Below, piece by piece: positions 15,393-24,223 of a DNA stretch of 64,000 nt. Position 1 is the stretch's first letter. Each line of letters opens with the position of its first letter. The DNA is from Hornefia butyriciproducens (GTDB lineage Bacteria; Bacillota; Clostridia; Peptostreptococcales; Anaerovoracaceae): assembly GCF_009695915.1 (NCBI RefSeq), contig NZ_VUMZ01000001.1:372001-436000 (forward strand), written 5' to 3'. The translations under genes were made by a program, and so were the position numbers. The notes beneath the pieces were generated by a model that saw nothing but the letters and a program-made list of their open reading frames with translations, did no database searches and was not told where the DNA came from.

Positions 15393-18353
15393 TCAGCGAT
15401 CTTCCCTGAAATATCGATAAATGTCATTTCTGACGCGATGCTCCATCGCAAAACGAAAATTGACAATCGGTTCCGTTTTGCCGTTCTCGTCCACCTTCTG
15501 CACCGTTTCGCGCCAGTGCGTCGGTTTCATCCTTCCCATATAATAGAAGTCGGTTCCCTCGTCATCACTCTTTTTAACAAAGAGATAGATTCGCAGCCCG
15601 TTGTTCTCACAATTTATAATATCCTGCGCCTCTTTGCTGTCCAGCCTGACATTATGCCGCGTCATCCAGCTGAAATTCTCCTCATCCTGAAAGCCGTCAT
15701 CATAATTGATCCCGGAGGAAATATCTGCCGCTTTGTTATATGTCACAAAGATAGGACACGAGTTTTCACGGATCGTATATCCGAACACCGTCGCACTGGT
15801 TTCATGCTCCCAGTTCAGCAGCCTGCATACATCCTTTCTGGAATATTTTTCATACAGAACAAAATTGTCCTCGTCATGGACCGCATATTTGTCCCGGTAG
15901 CGCTCCAGTCCAAAGGAAACAAGGTCCTGCATCTGCTCCCGGTATTCCGGCTTGTTCAACGCCTTCCTGAATGTCTGCGACCGTATCAGGCTTCCCTTCG
16001 CCATCTCCTCCGCATCAAAGAATTCCACCTCGCCATATTTCTTTCTGTATAACTGTGCGTTCGTAAAATCCATGCTCATCACGTTCAACGCCGAATCATA
16101 ATCCTGCTCTCGGAAGGGCTCCCGACGAGTCCACAGCCAGTCCCGGATAATGCGTTCACTCACCGAACCGTCCTCACACAGCGCCTCCAGAATCAGCAAT
16201 TCATGCGGGCGCTTTCCGTTTACGAGAAAGTCCGAAACGAACTGCAGACTCTCCTGCTCCGCGTTTGTGAATCCGAAATCCTTTTTCTCCATCACACTTA
16301 TCAGGCGGTCATATGTTCCGTAATTGCTCAGAATCAGCATCGGATCGATTTCCCCGTAATGGTAGAAATCCAGTATTGTCGGAACGCGTCCCAGTTTCTG
16401 CCGGAATGCGCGGTATTTCGCGGCAATCAGCCTTTTCCCTGCAGTGAAGCTGTCGATCGATTCAAAGATTTTTCGTCTGGCGATTTCATCAAAATGAATC
16501 GTTGACGCTCCCGGAATAACATTTGTTCCCTCCAGAACATACTTCCGAACCGCATCTTTACTATATGTCCGGTCTCCCGACAGCGCCATCGGAATCAAGT
16601 AATTTCGGGAATAATTCGCGATGAAGTCGAGCACCACAACATATTCTTTGTTCTCCGCCTTTCTCAGCCCGCGTCCCAGCTGCTGAACAAAGATAACAGG
16701 ACTTTCCGTCGGACGCAGCATGATAATCTGATTCACTTCAGGGATATCAATTCCTTCATTGAAAATATCGACCGTGAAGATATAATCCAGCTGATCTTCC
16801 CCGGAGGATCCCGACAGACGCCTGATACAATCTTCTCTTTGTTCCTGCGTATCTTCTCCCGACAGGAACGCGGTTTTCAGTCGACGCCCTTCAAAGCAGC
16901 GCTCATTGAATTTCCTCGAAAGTTCCTGTGCAACATCCTTCCGGCTGCAGAACACCAGCCCCTTTACACGCTCTCCGCTATAACCGTAGAACTGCACCTG
17001 GCTCAAAACATAATCCACTCGGTCATCGCATGTGATGAGATTGAATCTGCTTTTGTCATCAATCTCTTCCCCGTTTATTTCCAAATCCGTAATACCAAAA
17101 TAATGGAACGGACAGAGCAGATCCTCTTCCATCGCCTGACGGAGGCGGATTTCATACGCGATGTTATTGTCAAACAGACGATAGACATCATATCCGTCCG
17201 TTCGCTCCGGACTTGCCGTCATTCCCAGGCAGAATTTAGGTTTATAGTAATCGATAATTTTCTGATAGCTTTCCGCGCCGGATTTATGGGCTTCGTCAAT
17301 TACAAGACACTCGAAGTGATCCGGCGGGAATCGCTCCATAATCTCCGGCTTTGCCATCATCTGCATCGTCGAGAACAAAAAATCCGCGTCGTAGTCTCTG
17401 CTGCTTCCGGAAAGCAAGCCCATGTTTACTTTGTTGCCGAAGACTCTCCTGTAGCTCTGCAAGGACTGTTTGGCAATCTGTTCCCGGTGGACCACAAAGA
17501 GCACCCTCGAGGGATTCTGATCCCTCAAGGCAAATGCCGATGCATAGGTTTTTCCGGTCCCCGTCGCGGAAATCAGCAGCGCCCGTCGTTTGTGCTGTCT
17601 GATGAGCTCACGCACATTCTCAATCACTCCGACCTGCATTTTGTTCGGCGTCAGTGTCGCCTGTTCGAAATCGATCGGATTCGACTGGAGCGCGATTTTT
17701 CGCTGCCTGCGGGCTTCCTCATATCGGATTCTGTAATGTCCGATAAATTCCCGGTATTCTCTGGTTCTGTCCCGGTCGTTCCACAGACGCTCAAATTCAG
17801 AAAGGATATCCTGTGTAAATTCTCCCCGGTCAGTTGACACCAGTTTCGTGTTCCACTCTTTGTTCTTCGTGAGAGCGGAAAGGGTCATATTGGAGCTTCC
17901 GACTAAAATCCGGTACAGTTCTCTGTTCCGAAACACATACCCTTTCGTATGGAACCCCTGTGCAGTTCCGTCCGACTGAAACATTCTGACTTCAATATTG
18001 GAAAATCCGGCAAGCTTATCCAGTGCCCCGGGCTCACTGAAATTGAGGTAATCCGTGGTCAGAATCCGGCCCCGAACGCCTCTCTGCTCCAGTTCTCTGA
18101 AGGTCTGCAGCAATGGCTCAATTCCGCCCATCGTAACAAAAGCGACGCTGAAGCTGAATTCCTCGCAGTCTAACAGTGCGTCCTCAATCGTTGTGAGGAC
18201 CTTTCTTCCTGACTGATAATCATTTGAAACGAACTGTGGTCTGTATGCGAGATTCGACTGATGCATGCCGTCGACAAACGCCGTGCGGAGCCCTTCTTCA
18301 AGTTCCGCACCGGATGTATTGAACTCGCTGATGTTTCTGCCTTCCTCCGTCAT
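15393..18353 (-). CDS. PLD-like nuclease / DEAD-DEAH helicase / DUF3427-type protein
   Basis: This 986-residue protein has three parts. Residues 60-180 form a phospholipase-D-like domain with a half HKD signature (HTK at 135-137, GSSN at 152-155). Residues 240-600 are a superfamily 2 helicase with Walker A SATGTGKT (262-269), DEAH at 353-356 and an arginine-finger motif QQLGRGLRK. The C-terminal 350 residues match the long domain known as DUF3427. The family is common in bacterial accessory regions and is thought to act on foreign DNA, though the activity of this subtype is not settled. It lies 46 bases downstream of a WYL regulator on the same strand. Confidence 0.82.
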   Translation of the reverse strand: MTEEGRNISEFNTSGAELEEGLRTAFVDGMHQSNLAYRPQFVSNDYQSGRKVLTTIEDALLDCEEFSFSVAFVTMGGIEPLLQTFRELEQRGVRGRILTTDYLNFSEPGALDKLAGFSNIEVRMFQSDGTAQGFHTKGYVFRNRELYRILVGSSNMTLSALTKNKEWNTKLVSTDRGEFTQDILSEFERLWNDRDRTREYREFIGHYRIRYEEARRQRKIALQSNPIDFEQATLTPNKMQVGVIENVRELIRQHKRRALLISATGTGKTYASAFALRDQNPSRVLFVVHREQIAKQSLQSYRRVFGNKVNMGLLSGSSRDYDADFLFSTMQMMAKPEIMERFPPDHFECLVIDEAHKSGAESYQKIIDYYKPKFCLGMTASPERTDGYDVYRLFDNNIAYEIRLRQAMEEDLLCPFHYFGITDLEINGEEIDDKSRFNLITCDDRVDYVLSQVQFYGYSGERVKGLVFCSRKDVAQELSRKFNERCFEGRRLKTAFLSGEDTQEQREDCIRRLSGSSGEDQLDYIFTVDIFNEGIDIPEVNQIIMLRPTESPVIFVQQLGRGLRKAENKEYVVVLDFIANYSRNYLIPMALSGDRTYSKDAVRKYVLEGTNVIPGASTIHFDEIARRKIFESIDSFTAGKRLIAAKYRAFRQKLGRVPTILDFYHYGEIDPMLILSNYGTYDRLISVMEKKDFGFTNAEQESLQFVSDFLVNGKRPHELLILEALCEDGSVSERIIRDWLWTRREPFREQDYDSALNVMSMDFTNAQLYRKKYGEVEFFDAEEMAKGSLIRSQTFRKALNKPEYREQMQDLVSFGLERYRDKYAVHDEDNFVLYEKYSRKDVCRLLNWEHETSATVFGYTIRENSCPIFVTYNKAADISSGINYDDGFQDEENFSWMTRHNVRLDSKEAQDIINCENNGLRIYLFVKKSDDEGTDFYYMGRMKPTHWRETVQKVDENGKTEPIVNFRFAMEHRVRNDIYRYFREDR

Positions 18354-18399
18354 ATGTCAAACAACTCCAAATTCTCCTTTGTTCAGAATAATGACCAGT

Positions 18400-19416
18400 T
18401 TATTCTTTGTCGCAGTCCTGTTCCCTGCGAGACATCTCAACCATGCGCTGCGCCATCTCCGCCAGATGCGTTACCGCCTTCTGCGGCGTCAAAATCCGAA
18501 TCTCTCCGCCGAAGCGGAACACCCACGCATAGAATGTCGGGCTGAGGGAGACCTCCACGTCCACGACGAAACGATTTCCCGGCAGAACCCTTGTCTTCAG
18601 CTCGGTTCCGAAGCGGTCAACGATGTATTTCGCCAGGCTGTCCCGGCACTCCAGCCTCACCTTCACCGGCTCGCCGTCATACATCTCAAAGATGCGTCTG
18701 GAATAATCATCCAGGCTGAAGTTTTTCGGCGGCGTCTCCGCCGGCACCTCTGTCATTTCGGGCGCCTGCATCCGGTCGACCCGGAACGCGGAAACGTTCC
18801 CGTGCTTGTCAGACCAGCCCACCGCGTAATAGTAGTCTTCATTCCAGAAGAGCGCGTAGGGACTCAACTCGTAAACCTCTCCGTCGTTTCTCAGGACAGG
18901 CTTCAGCTCGGGCGTATACTCGATATACTGAAACCGGATCCTTCTGCCCTCGTTGATGGCGTGATTTATCGTGTCAACCATGTAATAGATCGTTTCATTA
19001 TCGGATTTGACACGGTTGGTGGCATAGATGTGCCGTTTCAGCTCCCGCTGCTGGTTCTCACTCGCCAGAGAACAAAGTTTGGTTCCCAGTTCTTTGCTCT
19101 TTTTCGCCGTAATGAAACGGGAAGAAGCCACCGCGTCAATGAGCAGTTTCAACTCCGGCAGTTCAAACCGGCGGTCTCCCCAAAAATACCTGTTCGGACG
19201 ACTCACAACCTTCACTATATCAACGCCCAGTTCCTGCAGGAGAGCGATATCACCCCGAAGTGTTTTTTCATTGGCGGGTGCACCGTGCCTCGCAAGGTAA
19301 TCGATAATTTCCCGTGTAGTCATAGCGTTATTCTCATCCGTCTGTATATAAAACATCCTCGTCAAAATCAGCAGACGGGCTTTCACTTTGTTCTTCTCTC
19401 CACTATCGCCAGACAT
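18400..19416 (-). CDS. WYL-domain transcriptional regulator
   Basis: The ATG at 19416 follows AAAGGA and gives 338 residues: an N-terminal winged helix (KARLLILTRMFYIQTDENNAMTTREIIDYL, with ETLRGDIALLQELG as recognition region), a WYL domain around 145-225 (RRIRFQYIEY ... YALFWNEDYYYAVGW) and a C-terminal WCX-like extension. The longer frame to 19575 adds a Lys/Arg-rich tail that is unlikely to be translated. WYL proteins sense nucleic acid or nucleotide ligands and often control defence genes. Position directly upstream of the helicase gene suggests it controls that gene. Confidence 0.85.
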   Translation of the reverse strand: MSGDSGEKNKVKARLLILTRMFYIQTDENNAMTTREIIDYLARHGAPANEKTLRGDIALLQELGVDIVKVVSRPNRYFWGDRRFELPELKLLIDAVASSRFITAKKSKELGTKLCSLASENQQRELKRHIYATNRVKSDNETIYYMVDTINHAINEGRRIRFQYIEYTPELKPVLRNDGEVYELSPYALFWNEDYYYAVGWSDKHGNVSAFRVDRMQAPEMTEVPAETPPKNFSLDDYSRRIFEMYDGEPVKVRLECRDSLAKYIVDRFGTELKTRVLPGNRFVVDVEVSLSPTFYAWVFRFGGEIRILTPQKAVTHLAEMAQRMVEMSRREQDCDKE

Positions 19417-19581
19417 CGCAATTCCTTTCTTTCTTTTCTCGTTTTTCTTTTTTCGTCTTTCTCTACGATTCCCTCTGCGGTTTTTTTCTTTCTTTACACT
19501 TTTCCCCTGAGTTCTTGCTTTTTCCGTTCCTGCCCGCGGCATCGTGTGCAGACCGATGCTCCCTGCGGACGGCATCGCAGC

Positions 19582-20277
19582 TTACTTCTGCCGTTTTATC
19601 TTCAGTCCGCGCAGATACGCTTTCTGCTCCGGCGTGATTCTCCTGCTTTCGATCGCTTTCTGAATCGCTTTGTTATGCGTCCAGTCATCAAGCCTTTGCT
19701 CCTCCAGAAACGGCAGAACCGCATCATACTGTTTGGCAAGAGCCGTGGCAAAATACCAGGCGATCATCATATTCACATAATATTCATCCGATCGGAGCCG
19801 CGCCACCATCTCCGGATACGCGAGATCGAAATCTCCGTCCAGATAATGCTCCATCAGCATACCGACGCCGAATCTCACCGTGTAAGGCTGTTCAGATGTC
19901 AGCCAGTCCCGTATCGGCGTCAGCAGTTCTGTCCGATGCTTCCTGAATACCCGCGGCGACATCTGGTCGCAAGTCGCCCAGTTATTGACAAAAGGAAGAA
20001 ACCTTTCCACCGCCGCAAGGCATTCTCCGTAATCCTTCATCTCTGACAAAAGAAAAGCGTGCAGCTGATCCTCATCATAGTATCGGTGCGGGAGATTTTC
20101 GAGAAATTCATCCTTATCCGGCCGTTTCCCAAGCTCCTTCGCGAATTTCCGAAGTTCCGGCGTCCTCACTCCGATCATACGATCCGTCGACATTGTCGGG
20201 ATCAGGCGGCTCTGAAAATCCCGGTAATCTGGATCCTGCAGACGGAACAGTTCCTCCCTGATTTCATCAGTCAGCAT
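19582..20277 (-). CDS. DNA alkylation repair protein (AlkD-like, HEAT repeats)
   Basis: This 231-residue all-helical protein opens with LQDPDYRDFQSRLIPT, then GVRTPELRKFAKEL, and has FVNNWATCDQMSP and a Trp-rich region (SDEYYVNMMIAWYFATALAKQYD), which are typical of the AlkD/AlkC HEAT-repeat glycosylase group. The family excises alkylated bases such as 3-methyladenine and 7-methylguanine. It precedes the WYL-helicase pair on the same strand, with 165 bases between genes. Confidence 0.88.
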   Translation of the reverse strand: MLTDEIREELFRLQDPDYRDFQSRLIPTMSTDRMIGVRTPELRKFAKELGKRPDKDEFLENLPHRYYDEDQLHAFLLSEMKDYGECLAAVERFLPFVNNWATCDQMSPRVFRKHRTELLTPIRDWLTSEQPYTVRFGVGMLMEHYLDGDFDLAYPEMVARLRSDEYYVNMMIAWYFATALAKQYDAVLPFLEEQRLDDWTHNKAIQKAIESRRITPEQKAYLRGLKIKRQK

Positions 20278-20637
20278 AATTCCTCCTCATTGCTGTGTAC
20301 ACATTTTTCTGACTTATACTATACCACAGGTCTGCCCGCGGATAAAGGGCTATCCGCCTGAAGGCCACAGACTGTCCATGGGAAATCTGCGTACTGTCCG
20401 CGCGAGTTTCGAGGGAGCCCTCCCCCGATGATTCCGACGTTCCCGCGCCGCCATCTCCTTTTTCGGTTTGCTCCATTTTGTCTCATAGTTGGGACAAACC
20501 GGCCTGTCCTGACTCTGATTTGGTGCAGACAGTCTGCTTTCTCCGACGCTTTTCTCCGGGCAGGATACTTACGGACAATGAGGATTTGTTGATTTTTCAG
20601 TCGATTTCAATGATTCATAATGATTTGCACAAATACC

Positions 20638-20668
20638 TTTACAATTGGCATGGACCGTGCTTATTAAT
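20638..20668 (+). promoter_or_regulatory. Possible promoter of the nhaC remnant
   Basis: TTTACA and TATTAA lie about 18 bases apart, roughly 50 bases before the AGGAGG site of the nhaC fragment. The match is moderate. Confidence 0.35.
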
Positions 20669-20715
20669 ATTAGCGTTATATTTTTTTTATTCATCAATGA
20701 GGAGGATTTTTCAAA

Positions 20716-21550
20716 ATGGAAAAAGAAACAACAATGAAGACGCCGAAGGCTCCGACTGTATGGCAGTCGCTGATCTCCTTCGGAGCTCTGGTAGCAGTAA
20801 TGTCTGTCGGCATAGCCTACTTCCATGTAGACCCTCATGTTCCGATGTTTATCGGCGTGATCGTGGCGGCGCTGGTTTCGCTGTCCCTCGGGTACAAATG
20901 GAGTCAGATTGAGGAGATGATGATCTCCGGAATCTCCAAGGCGATGCAGGCGATTCTCATCCTGTGTATTGTCGGAATGATGATCGGCGTCTGGCCACTG
21001 AGCGGAACGATTCCGACCATGATTTACTACGGGCTCAAGCTTCTGTCCCCGTCGATCTTCCTGATCGCCGCTCTGCTGATCTGCTCGATCACATCCCTGG
21101 CCACCGGAACATCCTGGGGAACCGCAGGAACCATGGGATTAGCGCTGATGGGCATCGCCCATGGACTGGGTATGCCCCCGGGGCCGACCGCCGGAGCGAT
21201 TCTGTCCGGCGCCTATTTCGGCGACAAGCTTTCGCCGCTGTCAGACACGACCAATCTGGCCCCGGCCATGGCAGGCACCGATGTATTCACTCACGTCAAA
21301 TACATGATGAAATCAACTATCGTAGCCTACTCTATCGCCCTCATTTTCTTCGGCGTATACGGCTTCACGCATGCATCCGGCGGAAATGTGGACACCTCAC
21401 AGGCTGAACTCCTGGCAAACGGGCTGAAGGATACCTTCAACATTAATCCGCTGCTTCTGATTCCGCCAATCGTTGTCATCGGAGCGATTGCACTGAAGAT
21501 CCCTGCGATTCCGGGAATCACACTGGGATTGATCACAGGCGCAGCTGGAA
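20716..21550 (+). pseudogene. nhaC: NhaC-family Na+/H+ antiporter, 5' part only
   Basis: About 278 residues match the first half of NhaC-type antiporters (VPMFIGVIVAALVSLSLGYKW, TGTSWGTAGTMGLALMG, ILSGAYFGDKLSPLSDTTNLAPAMAG, PAIPGITLGLITG). Normal members run past 430 residues. After about base 21550 the frame stays open to 22362 but the product loses all membrane character and reads antisense to another gene start. So the gene is cut by a rearrangement rather than a point mutation. AGGAGG before the ATG shows the 5' end is original. Confidence 0.85.
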
Positions 21551-21551
21551 C

Positions 21552-21708
21552 ATATCTGCCGGAAACTGGCCCAGTCGATGTGCACCCTCCGCAGACGCAC
21601 TCTGGCCTCCCCGGGCCTGAGTTCAGGGCTGTTGTCGATTTTCCATGCGCTGACCGGCACCATCCCGACCGGCTCTATCACGCGGTCAATCCCGTAATTA
21701 CTTTTCAT
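21552..21708 (-). pseudogene. kdd: 5' fragment resembling L-erythro-3,5-diaminohexanoate dehydrogenase (lysine fermentation)
   Basis: From the ATG at 21708 the - strand encodes MKSNYGIDRVIEPVGMVPVS, AWKIDNSPELRPGEARVRLR and HIDWASFRQI, about 52 residues. This matches my memory of the kdd N-terminus (YGTHRVIEP, AWKIDN, NIDSASFTQI). Then the frame runs into the antisense of nhaC. Kdd works in the anaerobic lysine to butyrate/acetate pathway, and kdd clusters often carry an NhaC-type antiporter gene. Only the first seventh of the gene remains. Confidence 0.7.
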
Positions 21709-21837
21709 TGCTTTTCACTTCTTTTCACACCATCGTACAAAACCCGGTCCAACCGTCATCTCCGGATCCTCTGTTACCAGTTTACAGGATTGCGGCGGAC
21801 ATTCAAGCCCTGTCCCAGATTTGGGCCAGAACAGGAT

Positions 21838-21873
21838 AAAAAAATCCCCCGTCAGGCTAAACTTCCTGACAGG
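21838..21873 (-). terminator. Intrinsic terminator after the ribbon-helix-helix gene
   Basis: On the - strand CCTGTCAGG pairs with CCTGACGG across an 8-base loop and is followed, after a few bases, by seven T residues. Confidence 0.65.
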
Positions 21874-21949
21874 AGACTTCTCAGGTTTACCTCAGGTTCA
21901 GCTCAGGCGGAATTATACGGGCCTGTGCCGAGGCGAGCGTCCCTCAGAC

Positions 21950-22144
21950 TCATCTCAGATCCAGCTCCGGCGGAACATCAATCTCCTCTCCCACATATTT
22001 TCCGTCCTTTTTGCGCTGCTTCACACACTCTGTCAGCAGGTACTCAATCTGTCCGTTCACCGACCGGAAATCGTCCTCCGCCCAGGACGCAATATCATTA
22101 TACAGTTTTTCCGAGAGCCGTAACGGCACCTGTTTCTTCTTCAT
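21950..22144 (-). CDS. Arc-family ribbon-helix-helix DNA-binding protein
   Basis: This 64-residue protein starts MKKKQVPLRLSEKLYNDIASWAEDDFRSVNGQIEYLLTE, the classic RHH layout: a short beta strand (QVPLRL) for major-groove contacts and two helices with a SVNGQIEYLL core. RHH dimers bind short palindromes in tandem. It lies 225 bases downstream of the SPFH gene, and the SPFH promoter contains two 8-bp palindromes, so it is the likely repressor of that unit (inference). Confidence 0.82.
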   Translation of the reverse strand: MKKKQVPLRLSEKLYNDIASWAEDDFRSVNGQIEYLLTECVKQRKKDGKYVGEEIDVPPELDLR

Positions 22145-22368
22145 CCTGCTTCGCCTTCTGTCTTCTGTCGTTTCTTCTCCCTATGAGCCACGGACCGGCC
22201 ATGTACGTTCCAGATGCGGCAAACCGCAATCTTTCATGCCTGCTTTTGTCCGGTTACTCCCGGCAATATGCCGACGCGCAGGTCACTGCCATCCCCCGGC
22301 ATGTCAGCTCCTGCGCCTGCACGATGACCATCCCCCAACGTGTCTACTCCTGTGTACGATGACTGCTC

Positions 22369-23379
22369 TTAATACAGGCTTCCTGTATTTACAATCGGCT
22401 GTGCCTCATGATTGCCGCAGAGAACAACCATAAGATTGGAGACCATTGCTGCTTTACGCTCCTCATCGAGTTCAACTATTTCTTTTTCATTCAACCGATC
22501 CAGAGCCATTTCCACCATGCCGACTGCACCTTCCACGATCATAGTGCGAGCATCCACGATCGCCGCAGCCTGCTGTCTCTGCAGCATAGCCGCCGCAATC
22601 TCTGTCGCGTAAGCGAGATAAGTAATCCTTGCGTCAATAATCTCCAGGCCGGCCTCATTCACCTTTTCCTGAATTTCATCCCGGATCCTGGCCGCGACGA
22701 TCTCGCTGGACCCCCGGAGACTTCCTTCATCCGCAACACCGTCTCCGGTCGTATCGACTCCGGGCGCAACATCATACGGATAATTCCGGACAATGTTCCT
22801 CAACGCGCTGTCACACTGAAGTGACAGATATTCCTTGTAATTATCCACATTGAAAACCGCTTTCGCCGTATCCGTTACTCTCCACATCACTGCGATTCCG
22901 ATCTCCACCGGATTCCCCAGGCAGTCGTTGATTTTCTGTACATTGTTGTTCAGCGTCATGACTTTCAGCGAAATCTTCTTGCTGACCAGTTCAGCCGCAT
23001 CCGGTTTTTCTTTGTTCCCCTTGAAAAAAGCAGACTTTCCTCCCTCGCCGGCATCGCCGCTCTGACTGAGTCTGGTTCTCGCCGCCGGGTTCATGCCTGT
23101 GCAGAAAGGATTCACAAAATAAAATCCCTCACCGCGAATCGTTCCGACATATTTGCCGAACAGCGTCAGAACCAGCGCCTCCTGCGGCTTCAGTATCTTC
23201 AGTCCAAGCAGCAGTATCCAGCCGAGGAAGAACCATGCCACGCACAATGCGCCAACCAGAATACTTCCTCCGAATTCCATCGTGCGCAAGAATAGTATCA
23301 CTGCCGCAAAATAAAGCACAATTACCATAACCAGAACCGTCATCCCCCGTTTTTTCGTTGTCAAAATAGTTTCTTTCAT
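22369..23379 (-). CDS. SPFH/band-7 domain membrane protein
   Basis: This 336-residue protein has two membrane helices near the N-terminus ([20 protein letters not shown] and [21 protein letters not shown]) and then a band-7 domain ([28 protein letters not shown] ... [28 protein letters not shown]) ending in the coiled [31 protein letters not shown] proteins oligomerise at the membrane and organise microdomains or proteases. GGGAGG lies 8 bases before the ATG. Pairing of an SPFH gene with an Arc-like RHH gene is a recurrent arrangement in Clostridia as far as I recall. Confidence 0.88.
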   Translation of the reverse strand: MKETILTTKKRGMTVLVMVIVLYFAAVILFLRTMEFGGSILVGALCVAWFFLGWILLLGLKILKPQEALVLTLFGKYVGTIRGEGFYFVNPFCTGMNPAARTRLSQSGDAGEGGKSAFFKGNKEKPDAAELVSKKISLKVMTLNNNVQKINDCLGNPVEIGIAVMWRVTDTAKAVFNVDNYKEYLSLQCDSALRNIVRNYPYDVAPGVDTTGDGVADEGSLRGSSEIVAARIRDEIQEKVNEAGLEIIDARITYLAYATEIAAAMLQRQQAAAIVDARTMIVEGAVGMVEMALDRLNEKEIVELDEERKAAMVSNLMVVLCGNHEAQPIVNTGSLY

Positions 23380-23531
23380 TTCAGTTTCCTCCCAAAATCT
23401 GACCGTTAGCGTGTGGAATGCGTGCGATCACGCTGGCCATCCCGATTACCGAGACAACCGAGACGATCGAGACGACCGGAGTTCTCATCGGTTTCCCTCA
23501 CGCATCTGCCGAACGTGCACCTTGTATCTTA

Positions 23532-23559
23532 ATGATATCATTTTGATATCATTTGTCAA
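23532..23559 (-). promoter_or_regulatory. SPFH promoter with tandem TGATATCA operator
   Basis: On the - strand TTGACA (23554-23559) and TATCAT (23532-23537) are 16 bases apart. Two copies of the perfect 8-bp palindrome TGATATCA (23533-23540 and 23544-23551), centres 11 bp apart, fill the spacer and overlap the -10 box. This suits repression by a cooperative RHH dimer pair. Confidence 0.7.
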
Positions 23560-23815
23560 GCGGCTTTTCGAATATTTTTCTTTTCGATTCAATTGAGAGA
23601 TCACGAGTTCTCGGCCGTCAGGCTATCGGAGAGCGCAGAATCGCGGAAACACACAGGCGATTCTTCAGAACAGTGAATGTGTTGAGACGCATGTTTATAC
23701 CTCTAGATAGATTTATTTGCCTGAACAGGCCTGTGAACTTTGAAAAATTTATGAAATCGACAGGATTACGTGGCTCGCAGGTTCAGCAGACGGTTCCCGC
23801 AGGTCCAGGCCTGTG

Positions 23816-23868
23816 AAATCTTGCCGGACTGCAAAACCTTGCCGGCCTGCGAAACCATGCCGAGTTAT
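23816..23868 (+). repeat. Short 18-base tandem repeat
   Basis: Two and a half imperfect copies of an 18-base unit (CTTGCCGGACTGCAAAAC type) lie in a 540-base gap between the SPFH and GNAT genes. Beyond this and the SPFH promoter I see no gene in 23380-23923. Confidence 0.5.
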
Positions 23869-23923
23869 GGTTTTGTCATTTCAGAGCACAACAAAAGAAT
23901 ACTCCGCGCTCCATAGCTATGAC

Positions 23924-24181
23924 TTATTTTGTTCTTTCCGTCATGACTTTTCTAGCGTAGCTGCAGGTGGTCGTTACGGAACCGCCCTCCGATTCTGCTT
24001 TGTTCAGAACGCACTCGACCAAACGTCTTGCAATCCCCTGTCCGCCATAAGCAGGATCTGTCTCCGTGTGTGTGATAATCCAGTCGTCAAAATGCCTTTG
24101 GTATTCACATACCCCCGTCAGTTTTTCTCCATCGTAGGCGGCAGCGCGCCTGCGGTATTCTTCAAGTCTGATTTCAATCAT
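23924..24181 (-). CDS. Small GNAT-family acetyltransferase (YjdJ/NATD1-like)
   Basis: This 85-residue protein is a minimal GNAT core: AAAYDGEKLTGVCEYQRHFDDWIITHTETDPAYGGQGIARRLVECVLNKAESEG, with the acetyl-CoA loop YGGQGIARRLV, and CSYARKVM near the end. This is the short YjdJ/NATD1 type. Substrate unknown. It ends near 23924 and lies about 40 bases downstream of the BTAD regulator gene on the same strand. Confidence 0.85.
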   Translation of the reverse strand: MIEIRLEEYRRRAAAYDGEKLTGVCEYQRHFDDWIITHTETDPAYGGQGIARRLVECVLNKAESEGGSVTTTCSYARKVMTERTK

Positions 24182-24223
24182 GATTTGTCACCTCATTCAC
24201 AATTTCTTTTACATCTGTCCACT

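Noticed and set aside
21560-22362. Downstream part of the 548-residue frame fused to nhaC
   Set aside because: After the junction it runs antisense to the kdd-like fragment and the ribbon-helix-helix gene, so it is chance readthrough.
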